Positions 1-8,844 of a stretch of 64,000 bases of DNA are shown piece by piece; the first letter of the stretch is position 1, and every line of letters starts with the position of its first letter. Below the pieces are notes generated by a model that was not told where the DNA came from, ran no database searches, and saw only the letters and a program-made list of their open reading frames with translations. Both the position numbers and the translations under genes were made by a program. Source of the DNA: Flavobacteriaceae bacterium UBA5534 (GTDB lineage Bacteria > Bacteroidota > Bacteroidia > Flavobacteriales > Flavobacteriaceae); the NCBI GenBank assembly GCA_002426015.1, contig DINS01000004.1, positions 194,001-258,000 on the forward strand, read 5' to 3'.

Positions 1-729
1 GGGTATTCTAAATTAGAGTCTAGAGAGCTTGAGTTGTTAGATAAAGGCATTTACTTGTATGAACATATTAATAAAGAACATGGGTATAAGTATTTAGATA
101 AAAGTAAAACGTATAAAAACGTTTTGGGTATTGGTTCTGCAACAGGGCATGAGTTCCTGCCAATTATAGATAGAATTGAAAACCTATATATTTTAGAACC
201 TTCAGATAAACTTCAAGGACAAAAGATAAAAGACAAAAAAATAAACTATGTTAAACCCGAAGTAAATGGCAATTTAGTTTTTGAGGATAATTTTTTTGAT
301 CTGGTTACTAGTTTTGGAGTATTACATCATATTCCAAATGTATCACATGTAATGAAAGAAATACAAAGGACCATGAACAACAATGGGGTTTTTATGCTTC
401 GAGAACCAATTGTTTCCATGGGAGATTGGAGACAACCTAGGTACGGTTTGACGAAAAATGAAAGAGGGTTGCCAATAAAATTCCTTAAAAAAACCATCAA
501 AGAATTAAACTTTAAAACATTAGGTGAAAACTATTGCTTTACATTATCTTCCTTTTTTTCAAGAATCACCCAGGGTTTTTTGTCTAAACCAATTTATGCC
601 TATAAAGCATATGTTTTATTTGATAAATATTTGTCTTATTGTTTTAAATGGAATATAAAATACCATACAGAAAACAAATTTAAAAGAATATACCCCCAAT
701 CTGTATTTTTAATTTTAAAAAAGAGCTAA
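1..729 (+). CDS. Class I SAM-dependent methyltransferase, 5' end outside the window
   Basis: The reading frame is open from base 1, so the gene begins upstream of the window; a TTG at 34 is in frame but is unlikely to be the true start. The visible 242 residues contain a class I methyltransferase fold: a glycine-rich SAM-binding motif (VLGIGSATGHE, about residue 40) and an acidic-aromatic post-motif (FDLVTSFGVLHHIP, about residue 100) of the Methyltransf_11 type. It most likely methylates a sugar or a lipid-linked intermediate of the polysaccharide whose flippase and polymerase genes follow, but the substrate cannot be read from sequence. It is 59 bases upstream of the flippase gene on the same strand, consistent with one operon. 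The family assignment is firm; the role is inferred from context. Confidence 0.8.
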   Translation, partial: GYSKLESRELELLDKGIYLYEHINKEHGYKYLDKSKTYKNVLGIGSATGHEFLPIIDRIENLYILEPSDKLQGQKIKDKKINYVKPEVNGNLVFEDNFFDLVTSFGVLHHIPNVSHVMKEIQRTMNNNGVFMLREPIVSMGDWRQPRYGLTKNERGLPIKFLKKTIKELNFKTLGENYCFTLSSFFSRITQGFLSKPIYAYKAYVLFDKYLSYCFKWNIKYHTENKFKRIYPQSVFLILKKS

Positions 730-788
730 AGTATAAATGTTTTCTGAATAAATCAGTTGATTAATTATGTGTTTGAAGAATAAAAGTA

Positions 789-2099
789 ATGATTAAAAAA
801 CTTATTCCCATAGTTCTATTCACAGGTGTAGGGCATTTATTAGCATTAATTTCATTAAAATTATTAACGAAAAATGTTGGTCAAAATGAAATTGCATTTA
901 TTGGTGAAATTGATGCAATAACTATTTTAATTTTAACAATTATATCTTTTGGACTCCAACTAGCAACTACAAGAGATTTAGCTATTTTAGACGATTGGAA
1001 GGCTGAATATAAATCTACGCAGTCAGCACGACTAATGCTTTCTTTGTTATTGATTTTCATAGGGTTTTCGGGTTTTTATATAACTAAAAATCTATTATAT
1101 TTTATAGCCCCAGTTTTTGCTCTAAATGCAGATTATGCTTTATATGGAAGAAGCAAACCAATTAAAGGCTCAATAGTTGCATTAATAAGAATTGCTATAC
1201 CCTCTCTCACTCTTATAATTTCTTCGTTTTTCTTCCAAGAAACAATAATTATTTTATATACATTAAGTATTTTGGTTTCTTACTTTTTGACAGGGGTATT
1301 AGTTTCAAGGATATTAAAAGTTCCTTATTTTATTAAACCCAAACTCAAAAACCTTAATAAATACTATAAGAATTTAAATATAGGAATTGCCGGCATTTCA
1401 CTTTATTTTGTTGGGATTGGGATTATAAGTGTTATGCCATATTTCAATAGTGTAAATACCATAGCCGTTAGTTATGTTGCGCTTAAACTTTATATGATTT
1501 TTAAGGGGGTTAATCGTATAATTATTCAAACTTTTTTTAAAGAACTTTTAAGTTTAGAAGTGTCAATTAAAGTTGATTTCCTGTCTTCAGTTGTAGGGTT
1601 ATATTTCTTAAACTGTGTTTGGTTTTTTCCTAAAATAACAATACCTCTATTATTTGATACAAGTTATATTTTTTATTCGATAACGTTCATAATATTAGGG
1701 GTATCGAGTGTCATTTCATCATTTACTTCTAGTGCCGGAACTCGATTATTATTGCAAAAAAAGGACAAGGAATACACGATAATAAATGTTATTGCCGCTC
1801 TAATTACAATTATATCAGCAATATTACTGTTTTATACTTTTGGAGATAAACCCTATTTAATTGTTTTTTCTGTTTTACTAGGAGAATTAGCAACATCTGT
1901 GTTGAGTGTTATTATTTTAAATGAAAAAGGATACGTGCTCAAAAGAATTACAATAATTTTACCAATTATTGTAATTATGGTGGCAATTTATTTATTGAAA
2001 ATGAGCTTTGGCCAAACAACAATTGTTTTTATAGGATCTTCGGTGTTTTTCTTTGGATGTTCATTTTTAACACAGAAGTTGTTTAATATTATTGATTAA
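789..2099 (+). CDS. Wzx-type polysaccharide flippase, MATE/PST superfamily
   Basis: This is a 436-residue, very hydrophobic protein with about 12 predicted membrane segments spread over its whole length, the size and layout of O-antigen/exopolysaccharide flippases. The N-terminus has the typical pattern of a short basic start (MIKKLIPIVLFTGVGHLLALIS) followed by an acidic patch in the first loop. Such proteins move undecaprenyl-linked oligosaccharide repeat units across the inner membrane. The next gene, a Wzy/WaaL-like protein, starts 4 bases after its stop, so the two are probably co-translated. ATG at 789 is the only good start. Sequence divergence in this family is high, so the assignment rests on hydropathy, length and neighbourhood more than on signature residues. 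Confidence 0.75.
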   Translation: MIKKLIPIVLFTGVGHLLALISLKLLTKNVGQNEIAFIGEIDAITILILTIISFGLQLATTRDLAILDDWKAEYKSTQSARLMLSLLLIFIGFSGFYITKNLLYFIAPVFALNADYALYGRSKPIKGSIVALIRIAIPSLTLIISSFFFQETIIILYTLSILVSYFLTGVLVSRILKVPYFIKPKLKNLNKYYKNLNIGIAGISLYFVGIGIISVMPYFNSVNTIAVSYVALKLYMIFKGVNRIIIQTFFKELLSLEVSIKVDFLSSVVGLYFLNCVWFFPKITIPLLFDTSYIFYSITFIILGVSSVISSFTSSAGTRLLLQKKDKEYTIINVIAALITIISAILLFYTFGDKPYLIVFSVLLGELATSVLSVIILNEKGYVLKRITIILPIIVIMVAIYLLKMSFGQTTIVFIGSSVFFFGCSFLTQKLFNIID

Positions 2100-2103
2100 A
2101 AAA

Positions 2104-3315
2104 ATGAAATTAGTTTTAAAAAAATCTAAATATAACCCTCTTTATCTTTATATAATTCTATTGTTGTTTTTAGGCTTAGGTTTTACTAAAACTCAAATTT
2201 TAGGACCTATATATTTACACGATTTAGTTTTATTATTATTTATAATTTATTCTTTAATTACCAAGCCCTTAAAATCATTAAAGTTTCCCACAATATTTTT
2301 ATTCATCATTATTTCATTAATCTATTTGTTCTATTCATTATTTTTTTTAGGACTTAACGGTGAGTTAAAAATAATAGCTTTACGTCAATTTATGCTGTAT
2401 ATCTACCTAACAGTAGCATATGTATATTATAACCAATATATTAAAGACAATGATTTAACACCGCTAACTAGATTTCTAATAAAGATTGGTTACATTTCGA
2501 TAATTTTACAAGTCATCTATTTTTTGTACTTGATACTGTTTGATTTTGAGAGCTTTGACCTTTTAGAGGGTTACAATTATTATACTCTTGCAGGTATGTT
2601 TGGCGTAATTAATTTTGGAGCATATATTTTAGTATTTAAGGATGGGATTGTAAAGTGGGTTCTTTTTATGATTACTTTAGTGTTCTCGACATTGCTTGGA
2701 CACTCTTCATTATTTTTAGCTGTTTTTTGTCTTGTTTTATTTTATTTTTTAATTAAGATAAGTTTAAAGAAAAAGATCATTTATTTATCAATTGCAATTT
2801 TATGTGTTTGGTTATTAACTTTTCTTCCTCAATTTCAAGATGCAAACGCATCTTGGAGATTATTGATTTGGAAAGAAATAAGCAAATATGTTTTTTCATA
2901 CAATTATGGTCTTTGGGGACAGGGTTTTGGAGTACCATATGTGAGTCTTGATTTTGCATATGAGTTGTTTTATTCTATCGGAGCGCAGGGTTTTCTTGAC
3001 GAATCTAGGCATTTGGAAAGGTGGGTTTCTCCCCCACATAATTCATTTTTAACAATTAGTTTTCATACAGGGTTTGTTTCGGTTTTGTTATTGTTTTTTC
3101 CCATGATAAAAATATTTAATTATTTTTTTATTTATGGAGCCAATGAAATGGATAGAAATAAATTATTTTTAGTCTTGATGCTGTTTAGCTATATGATTTG
3201 GATTTCATTTAATGTAGTTTTAGAGCTCCCACATTCATCAATGATATTCTGGTTAGTGTATTTTGTTTCAATTGAATATTTTAATAAAAAAACAAATCTT
3301 GATGAAGATATTTAA
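2104..3315 (+). CDS. O-antigen polymerase/ligase-like membrane protein (Wzy/WaaL type), copy 1
   Basis: The protein has 403 residues, about 10-11 membrane segments and one large periplasmic loop late in the protein (about residues 245-310), as in Wzy polymerases and WaaL ligases. The loop carries a WRLLIWKE motif, a GQGFG motif and a PPHNSFLTI motif; the histidine-containing PHNSFL segment is typical of the family. I start at ATG 2104; a TTG at 2092 would overlap the flippase. It is clearly paralogous to the gene at 12633 (shared HDLxLLL, LRQFM, WRLxxWK, PHNSFLT and LELPHSS blocks). It would polymerise repeat units or ligate glycan to an acceptor in the periplasm; which of the two cannot be told. 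Confidence 0.75.
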   Translation: MKLVLKKSKYNPLYLYIILLLFLGLGFTKTQILGPIYLHDLVLLLFIIYSLITKPLKSLKFPTIFLFIIISLIYLFYSLFFLGLNGELKIIALRQFMLYIYLTVAYVYYNQYIKDNDLTPLTRFLIKIGYISIILQVIYFLYLILFDFESFDLLEGYNYYTLAGMFGVINFGAYILVFKDGIVKWVLFMITLVFSTLLGHSSLFLAVFCLVLFYFLIKISLKKKIIYLSIAILCVWLLTFLPQFQDANASWRLLIWKEISKYVFSYNYGLWGQGFGVPYVSLDFAYELFYSIGAQGFLDESRHLERWVSPPHNSFLTISFHTGFVSVLLLFFPMIKIFNYFFIYGANEMDRNKLFLVLMLFSYMIWISFNVVLELPHSSMIFWLVYFVSIEYFNKKTNLDEDI

Positions 3316-4507
3316 TAATGTGCATAAATACCTGTTATTAGTTCTAATATTCCTAATTCCTTCTGGGTTCTATAATTTAGAAGGCATCATTATCGCATTA
3401 CTTTTTATTAATTGGTTATTTTTTCAAAAAAAAGGATTAGACAAATTACCTTTAGGCAATATTTTATTAATAGCCTTCTTCTTTTTTATAACATTCAATT
3501 ATTTGATAATTTTTTCTAATAGTAGTTATTCTGGGATATTAAAACACATTTCTTTTCTTTTAATCCCATTAACCTTGTCAGGATTTAAAATAAAAAAGGA
3601 AGAGCTAAAGATTGCGCAAATAGTATTTGTTTCCTCTTCACTATTGTTCATTCTTATTGCAGATATATATTGTATTGTAGATATTATCATAACCCACAAA
3701 ACAACAATTTATATTCCGCCTAATATATTTAATAAATATTCATATTATGGTTTAACAAGAGTTTTTGATGATTGGCACCCAACTTATGTTTCCTTTTTCT
3801 TGAACATTTCATTAATTCTTTTATTAAAACTATACACAAATAAAAAATATGATATTAAGTTCTATTTTGTGATTCTGATATTTATTGTCAATATTTTCTT
3901 ATTGAATTCTATTGCAGGAATTTTGACACTATTTATATTCCCTTTCCTATTTGTTACAGAGCTAAAGCCTTCAAAAAAACAAATAATGATTTCAACTACA
4001 GTTTTAATTCTCTTCACAGCATTAATTGTTACCAACCCTTTCAAAATTTATAAAATTACTCGAATTGCAAATACTGGTTTTAAACTCACAGATGTTGAAG
4101 AAGAAACCAATAACATTACTATCAGATTAGTAAAATGGAAAACGGCTTTAGAAGTTTTTTCTGAAAATAAATTTTTTGGTGTGGGAATGGTTAATGTAAA
4201 AGATAAGATGGTTGATAAATATAAAGAGAACAACTACCTAAATTGTGCTAGATACAGGTATTCTCCACACAACCAATATTTGTTTTTTGCTGTGGCACTA
4301 GGCACTATAGGAGTGATTTCATTTTTAATTTTATTGGCAATAGGTTTTTATAATACCACAACAAATTTAGAAAGGTTAATTTTAATTATGTTTATATTTT
4401 TTTGCATAACTGAAGAAATGATTTCCAGGCAACAGGGATTGGTGTTTTTTGCACTTTTTTTCTCATTTATTAATCATAATCACCATAACAAGCCTGAAAT
4501 TAATTAA
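3302..4507 (+). CDS. O-antigen ligase/polymerase-like membrane protein (Wzy_C type)
   Basis: The protein has 401 residues and many membrane segments. A C-terminal periplasmic loop includes WKTALEVFSENKFFGVGM (about residue 280) and YSPHNQYLFFAVALG (about residue 320), the motif pair of the Wzy_C/O-antigen ligase family. The best start is ATG 3302, overlapping the previous gene by 14 bases; a TTG at 3263 is also in frame but would lengthen the overlap and lose the short basic N-terminus (MKIFNNVHKYLLLVL). It is only distantly similar to copies at 2104 and 12633, sharing the PHN motif but not the LRQFM or LELPHSS blocks. It could be the ligase or a second polymerase. Confidence 0.72.
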   Translation: MKIFNNVHKYLLLVLIFLIPSGFYNLEGIIIALLFINWLFFQKKGLDKLPLGNILLIAFFFFITFNYLIIFSNSSYSGILKHISFLLIPLTLSGFKIKKEELKIAQIVFVSSSLLFILIADIYCIVDIIITHKTTIYIPPNIFNKYSYYGLTRVFDDWHPTYVSFFLNISLILLLKLYTNKKYDIKFYFVILIFIVNIFLLNSIAGILTLFIFPFLFVTELKPSKKQIMISTTVLILFTALIVTNPFKIYKITRIANTGFKLTDVEEETNNITIRLVKWKTALEVFSENKFFGVGMVNVKDKMVDKYKENNYLNCARYRYSPHNQYLFFAVALGTIGVISFLILLAIGFYNTTTNLERLILIMFIFFCITEEMISRQQGLVFFALFFSFINHNHHNKPEIN

Positions 4508-4513
4508 AGACAA

Positions 4514-5611
4514 ATGACTAATAGAGTAAATAAAATACTTTTCATTATGCAATTGCCCCCACCTGTTCATGGAGCAGCATTAAGAAATAAATCATTAATT
4601 GAGAGCAAGGAAATTAATGATAACTTTAATGTGGAACTTTTACCAATAAATTTTGCAGATTCTATTGCTGATATTGGTAAAATGTCAATGAAAAAGATTG
4701 CTAAATTAGTTGTTTACGGGTTCCGATTAGCTTTTAAGTTAATGCAAAGGCCTAAAGCAGCCTATTTTACTATTTCTCCATTTGGAGTACCATTTTTAAG
4801 AGATGTGTTTCTTGTAACTCTTATTAGGTTGTTTAAGGTAAAGAGAATACTTCATTTAAGAGGCTTGGGAATTAAAAACAATTATAAAGGGAAATTCAAA
4901 ACAGCATTATATAATTTTGCCTTTAAAAATGCCTATGTAATAATACTTAATGATAATCAGTTTAAAGATATTAATTTTTTACCATACAAGGAGTGTTTTG
5001 TGATACCTGATGGCATGGAGGACGAGGCTTCAGAGTTTTTAAATAAAAACCTCAAACAAGAAAAAACGTTATTATTCTTGTCAAACTATGTTAAAGATAA
5101 AGGTGTGTTATTGTTTATAGATTTAGTTGAAGCGTTAATAAAAAAAGGTCATTATATAAAAGCCTTTATGGCTGGAGCCGATGCAGATGTTTCAAAAAAG
5201 CAAATAGAAGATTTATGTATAGAAAAAGGGATTAACAACCAAGTAGAGGTAAATGGACCAATTTTCGATAAGCAAAAATTTGAATTGTATTCTAAAGCGT
5301 CAATTTTCATTTTCCCATCTTTTATAGATTTAAACCCTGGGGTTGTAATTGAGGCAATGCAAAGCAAATTACCAGTAATATCTACACCTGTAGGAGGGAT
5401 TCCAGAAATAGTTGATAATAACAAAACAGGGTTTATAGTCCCTGAAATTACTTTAGAACAATTTATAATTAAAACAGAATTTCTTTTAAATAATAGTAAA
5501 TTACGTGAAGAGTTTGGCGAAAACGGACGTGCAAAATATTTAAAATTGTATAACCAAAAGACATACGAAGGCAATATAAGAGATACTTTAAATAAAATTT
5601 TAAAACAATAG
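4514..5611 (+). CDS. Glycosyltransferase family 4 (GT-B fold)
   Basis: This 365-residue cytoplasmic enzyme adds a sugar from a nucleotide donor to the lipid-linked repeat unit. The N-terminal domain has the glycine/proline-rich acceptor loop (QLPPPVHGAALRN). The C-terminal Glycos_transf_1 domain (about residues 175-345) has NYVKDKGVLLFI, FPSFIDLNPGVVIEAMQSKL and the following PVISTPVGGIPEIV, containing the conserved glutamate of the EX7E motif region. It begins 7 bases after the stop of the preceding gene, and the PHP protein gene begins 2 bases after its own, so this is a tight operon. The family call is secure; sugar donor and linkage are unknown. Confidence 0.85.
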   Translation: MTNRVNKILFIMQLPPPVHGAALRNKSLIESKEINDNFNVELLPINFADSIADIGKMSMKKIAKLVVYGFRLAFKLMQRPKAAYFTISPFGVPFLRDVFLVTLIRLFKVKRILHLRGLGIKNNYKGKFKTALYNFAFKNAYVIILNDNQFKDINFLPYKECFVIPDGMEDEASEFLNKNLKQEKTLLFLSNYVKDKGVLLFIDLVEALIKKGHYIKAFMAGADADVSKKQIEDLCIEKGINNQVEVNGPIFDKQKFELYSKASIFIFPSFIDLNPGVVIEAMQSKLPVISTPVGGIPEIVDNNKTGFIVPEITLEQFIIKTEFLLNNSKLREEFGENGRAKYLKLYNQKTYEGNIRDTLNKILKQ

Positions 5612-5613
5612 TT

Positions 5614-6387
5614 TTGATTAGAGCTAATTTCCACACCCATACCAAAGCTAGCTTTGATGGATATAATTCATACAACGCTATTTACTCAAAATGCAAACAA
5701 GCAGACATTAATCTTATCGCTATTACAGATCATGACACAATTGATGGCGCTTTTGGGTTTGTTAAATGGCTAGAAAATAACAATAAAACAGATTTAAAAG
5801 TTATTATAGGAGAGGAAGTGACCTGCACAGATGGCACACACATTATTGGACTATTTTTAAACAAATTTATACCATCAGACACGCCTTTAAATGTTATTCA
5901 GCATATAAAATCGCAAAACGGATTAGTATATTTCCCGCATCCTGCAAGAAAAGATGGCATTATGCAGTCAAAGTTTTATAATGAAGCCATAAAACTAGGT
6001 GACGCTTTTGAGGTTTTTAATGCTAAAATCAACAACGATTTTAATGAGGCCGCACAAAACGAGATTGTTAAACACCCACATTTAATTCCTCTGGGAGGTA
6101 GCGACGCTCATTACAATTCAGATATTCTTAAATGTGTTTGTGAAATTAATTTAGACACTCAAAATTTAAAAGGAAGCTTATTAAGCTGCAATAAAGAGAG
6201 CATTCAAATTTTTGGGTATAAAAAAATGAGTGGTGATAACAACTATTTTTCAAGTTATTATAAGGTTAAAAATAAGTTGAATTTACCTCAATTTGTTAGA
6301 AAAATGGCTAAATTTGCCTTTCCTTTATATAAAAATTTTAAGGAAAGAAACACAAGTTATAAGCTTGAAAACGTTTTTAATAAATGA
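5614..6387 (+). CDS. PHP-domain metal-dependent hydrolase, TTG start
   Basis: The 257-residue product begins ANFHTHTKASFDG, the metal-binding HxH motif of the polymerase-and-histidinol-phosphatase (PHP) fold. Further metal-ligand blocks follow: AITDHDTIDGA (about residue 38), GEEVTC, YFPHPARKDG and GGSDAHY (about residue 165). These fit a trinuclear metal centre hydrolysing a phosphoester. The only usable start is TTG at 5614; any ATG further in would delete the essential HTH motif. It overlaps the next gene by ATGA, showing translational coupling to the CapK-like enzyme. A phosphatase role on a small phosphorylated intermediate of polysaccharide decoration is plausible; the substrate is not known. 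Confidence 0.8.
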   Translation: MIRANFHTHTKASFDGYNSYNAIYSKCKQADINLIAITDHDTIDGAFGFVKWLENNNKTDLKVIIGEEVTCTDGTHIIGLFLNKFIPSDTPLNVIQHIKSQNGLVYFPHPARKDGIMQSKFYNEAIKLGDAFEVFNAKINNDFNEAAQNEIVKHPHLIPLGGSDAHYNSDILKCVCEINLDTQNLKGSLLSCNKESIQIFGYKKMSGDNNYFSSYYKVKNKLNLPQFVRKMAKFAFPLYKNFKERNTSYKLENVFNK

Positions 6388-7679
6388 AAGTAAGCCATGT
6401 CGTAAATAAGTTTGCAAACATAGTGTACACTTATTTAAAATATCCTGAATATTTAAAATTTCAATCCAAATCCGCAAGCGAAATCAAATTATACCAAGAA
6501 CGTAAACTAAAACGCATCTTAACAATAGCAGTTAATAAAGTACCATACTATAAACCATATAAATCCAAAATAGACTTTGATAATTTTAGTTTAAAGGAAT
6601 TAAAAAAACTGCCCATAATAAACAAAGACACTATTAGGAAAAACCCTTTAGATTTTATAAGAGAAGATAAAAACATTAACAATTTACAATGGAAATCCAC
6701 TTCTGGGTCTTCAGGCAAACCATTTAAAGTTCCTAAATGCTATTTTAGCGATGCTATCGAAGTGATTCTGGGGTACAGAGCTTGGTCCTTCGGAAAACAC
6801 AGTTACGGCCTTAGAGAGCCTGCAATTGTTATAAGAAGCTTTTCTCCAAAAGAAAATGAGCCGATTCATAAACGAGATATTATTAGAAATTTTTGGTATT
6901 TATCACCTTACCATATTAACGATGCTCATCTGCCAGTTTTTTTGGATTCATTCAAAAAGTCAAAAGCAAAGGTGCTAAAGGGGTACCCCTCATCTGTTTA
7001 CATATTGACTTTGCTTTTAAAAAAGCACAATATTAAATTACCTCAAATTCAAACCATAATAACTTCGTCAGAGACTATGTTGCCCAAATATAGAGATGAA
7101 ATAGAAAGTTATTGGCAATGTGATGTTTTAGATTGGTATGGACAAAATGAAAGAACAGTTACCGTGCAGCAATGTTCGTATGGTAATTATCACAACAATG
7201 ACGATTACGGAATTTGTGAAATAGATACAGACAATACTATCATTGCCACATCGTTAAATAATGACATTATGCCTTTGTTACGATATCATACCAATGATAA
7301 AGCGATACCATTACTGAACAAAAATATAACTTGCGAGTGTGGGAGGGCAATGCACATTCCATTTAAAGGGATTGAGGGGCGGCAAGATGATATTTTATAT
7401 AAAGAAGGAAAAGAAGCGATACCTACTATAAATTTTTATAATTTAATGGAGAAGTTTCAGAACATCAAACAATTTTATATTCTTCAGGAGGAAGATTTAT
7501 CTGTTAATATGGAAATAAGCGAAAACCAGCCTTTAAATGATAAGGAACTTCTTGAGTTAAGAGAAGGAATTATACAACGGTTAGGCAATGTTCCGCTTCA
7601 AATTAACGTGGTAAAAGAAATACAAAGAAACAAACAAACAGACAAAGTAAAAATTATTGAATCTAAGGTAAAACCATAA
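6384..7679 (+). CDS. PaaK/CapK-like adenylate-forming enzyme
   Basis: This 431-residue member of the phenylacetate-CoA ligase/coenzyme F390 synthetase group is found in many capsule loci as CapK. It has the phosphate-binding loop STSGSSGKPFKV (about residue 113), the WYGQNER block and an LRYHTND motif in place of the usual YxxGD. A cysteine pair ECGRAM precedes GIEGRQDDIL. The family activates a carboxylate with ATP as an acyl-adenylate. It is coupled to the PHP gene by an ATGA overlap and to the aminotransferase by a one-base TAATG overlap. It may activate an amino or organic acid that decorates the glycan, which is inference. A second family member lies at 20625-21941 on the other strand. 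Confidence 0.8.
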   Translation: MKVSHVVNKFANIVYTYLKYPEYLKFQSKSASEIKLYQERKLKRILTIAVNKVPYYKPYKSKIDFDNFSLKELKKLPIINKDTIRKNPLDFIREDKNINNLQWKSTSGSSGKPFKVPKCYFSDAIEVILGYRAWSFGKHSYGLREPAIVIRSFSPKENEPIHKRDIIRNFWYLSPYHINDAHLPVFLDSFKKSKAKVLKGYPSSVYILTLLLKKHNIKLPQIQTIITSSETMLPKYRDEIESYWQCDVLDWYGQNERTVTVQQCSYGNYHNNDDYGICEIDTDNTIIATSLNNDIMPLLRYHTNDKAIPLLNKNITCECGRAMHIPFKGIEGRQDDILYKEGKEAIPTINFYNLMEKFQNIKQFYILQEEDLSVNMEISENQPLNDKELLELREGIIQRLGNVPLQINVVKEIQRNKQTDKVKIIESKVKP

Positions 7680-8836
7680 TGCAAACAAAAGAAGAACTAA
7701 CCAGACAGCTACGCCTTTTAAAAGAAGAAGCTGGATCACACTCACCAAGCATTTTTACTATAAAAGAGGCCATACCAGAGCTAAAAGTTAAAGTTGACGC
7801 TTGTTTTTTATCAAACCCTTATGCGACTGACTTATTTTTGGATTACTTTAAAAGAGAGTTATTAGACACAGGAGGGTTAAGAGATTTGCTGGAATTTTAC
7901 CCTTCACAAAACAGAGTCATTGCCGAATCACTATCTAGTGCTATTGGGATTCATCCAGACAATATTTTTATTGGGAATGGCGCAATAGAAATTATACAAA
8001 CTGTAATTCAGCGTTATACGAAATCAAAAATTGTAATAAACATCCCAACATTTTCGTCGTATTATGAATTTATAAATGATGATGTTGAGGTTGTATATAA
8101 TAAGCTGTTAAAAGAAAACAATTACGAGTTAGATGTAGATGCCTACATAAAGCTTGTAAAAAAAGAACGACCAGATACTGTTGTGCTTATCAATCCAAAC
8201 AATCCAAATGGAGGATATATGGATTCTGAAAAAGTACATTACTTATTGAGAGAGTTACGAGATGTTAAAAACTTCATATTAGATGAAAGCTTTATTCATT
8301 TTGCTTATGAAAACGAATATTACGATTTAAAGACCGCATCTAATTTAGTGTATAAATTCCCCAATCTGATACTTGTAAAAAGCATGTCTAAAGATTTTGG
8401 TATTGCTGGTATTAGAGCAGGTTATGCAGTGATGGGTTCTCGACGCGTCCAAGAACTTTTATTAAATGGCTTTTTGTGGAACTCAAACGGATTGTCTGAA
8501 TATTTTTTCAGACTTTATACAAGAGACGAATTCCTAAAAGAATATGAAAAAGTGAGAGTAAAATATATAAAAGAAACACAAGAATTTATAAAACAGCTAA
8601 AGCAAATCCCCAATATAAAAGTGTATCCAAGCATGGCCAATTTTGCATTAGTCGAAATATTGAATGGGGAAAGTAGTGATGACTTTGTGTTTAATATGCT
8701 TATTAATCATGGTATTTATTTAAGAACATGTTCTGATAAAATAGGATTAAATGGTGAGTTTGTTAGGCTTGCCTCTAGAACAAAAGAAGAAAATAAGTAC
8801 ATTATCGAATGTTTTAATACAATTAAAAAACAATAA
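7679..8836 (+). CDS. HisC/CobD-like fold-type I PLP-dependent aminotransferase or decarboxylase
   Basis: The 385-residue protein has the aminotransferase class I/II fold. Visible features are the cofactor-contact segment GNGAIEII (about residue 100), the substrate/PLP motif VLINPNNPNGG (about residue 170), the acidic ILDESFIHFA and the Schiff-base lysine in KSMSKDFGIAGIRAGY (Lys238). C-terminal arginine block: GEFVRLASRT. The closest groups are histidinol-phosphate aminotransferase and threonine-phosphate decarboxylase (CobD). Relatives in capsule clusters act on serine or threonine phosphate to make amino-alcohol phosphates; this gene could do so here, but that is a hypothesis. Its position directly behind the CapK-like gene and away from any histidine operon argues against histidine synthesis. 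Confidence 0.78.
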   Translation: MQTKEELTRQLRLLKEEAGSHSPSIFTIKEAIPELKVKVDACFLSNPYATDLFLDYFKRELLDTGGLRDLLEFYPSQNRVIAESLSSAIGIHPDNIFIGNGAIEIIQTVIQRYTKSKIVINIPTFSSYYEFINDDVEVVYNKLLKENNYELDVDAYIKLVKKERPDTVVLINPNNPNGGYMDSEKVHYLLRELRDVKNFILDESFIHFAYENEYYDLKTASNLVYKFPNLILVKSMSKDFGIAGIRAGYAVMGSRRVQELLLNGFLWNSNGLSEYFFRLYTRDEFLKEYEKVRVKYIKETQEFIKQLKQIPNIKVYPSMANFALVEILNGESSDDFVFNMLINHGIYLRTCSDKIGLNGEFVRLASRTKEENKYIIECFNTIKKQ

Positions 8837-8844
8837 AACCATTT

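Noticed and set aside
5152..5640. 162-codon open frame on the minus strand
   Set aside because: It is antisense to the conserved C-terminal domain of a glycosyltransferase and to the PHP start, and its translation has no recognisable domain or signal.
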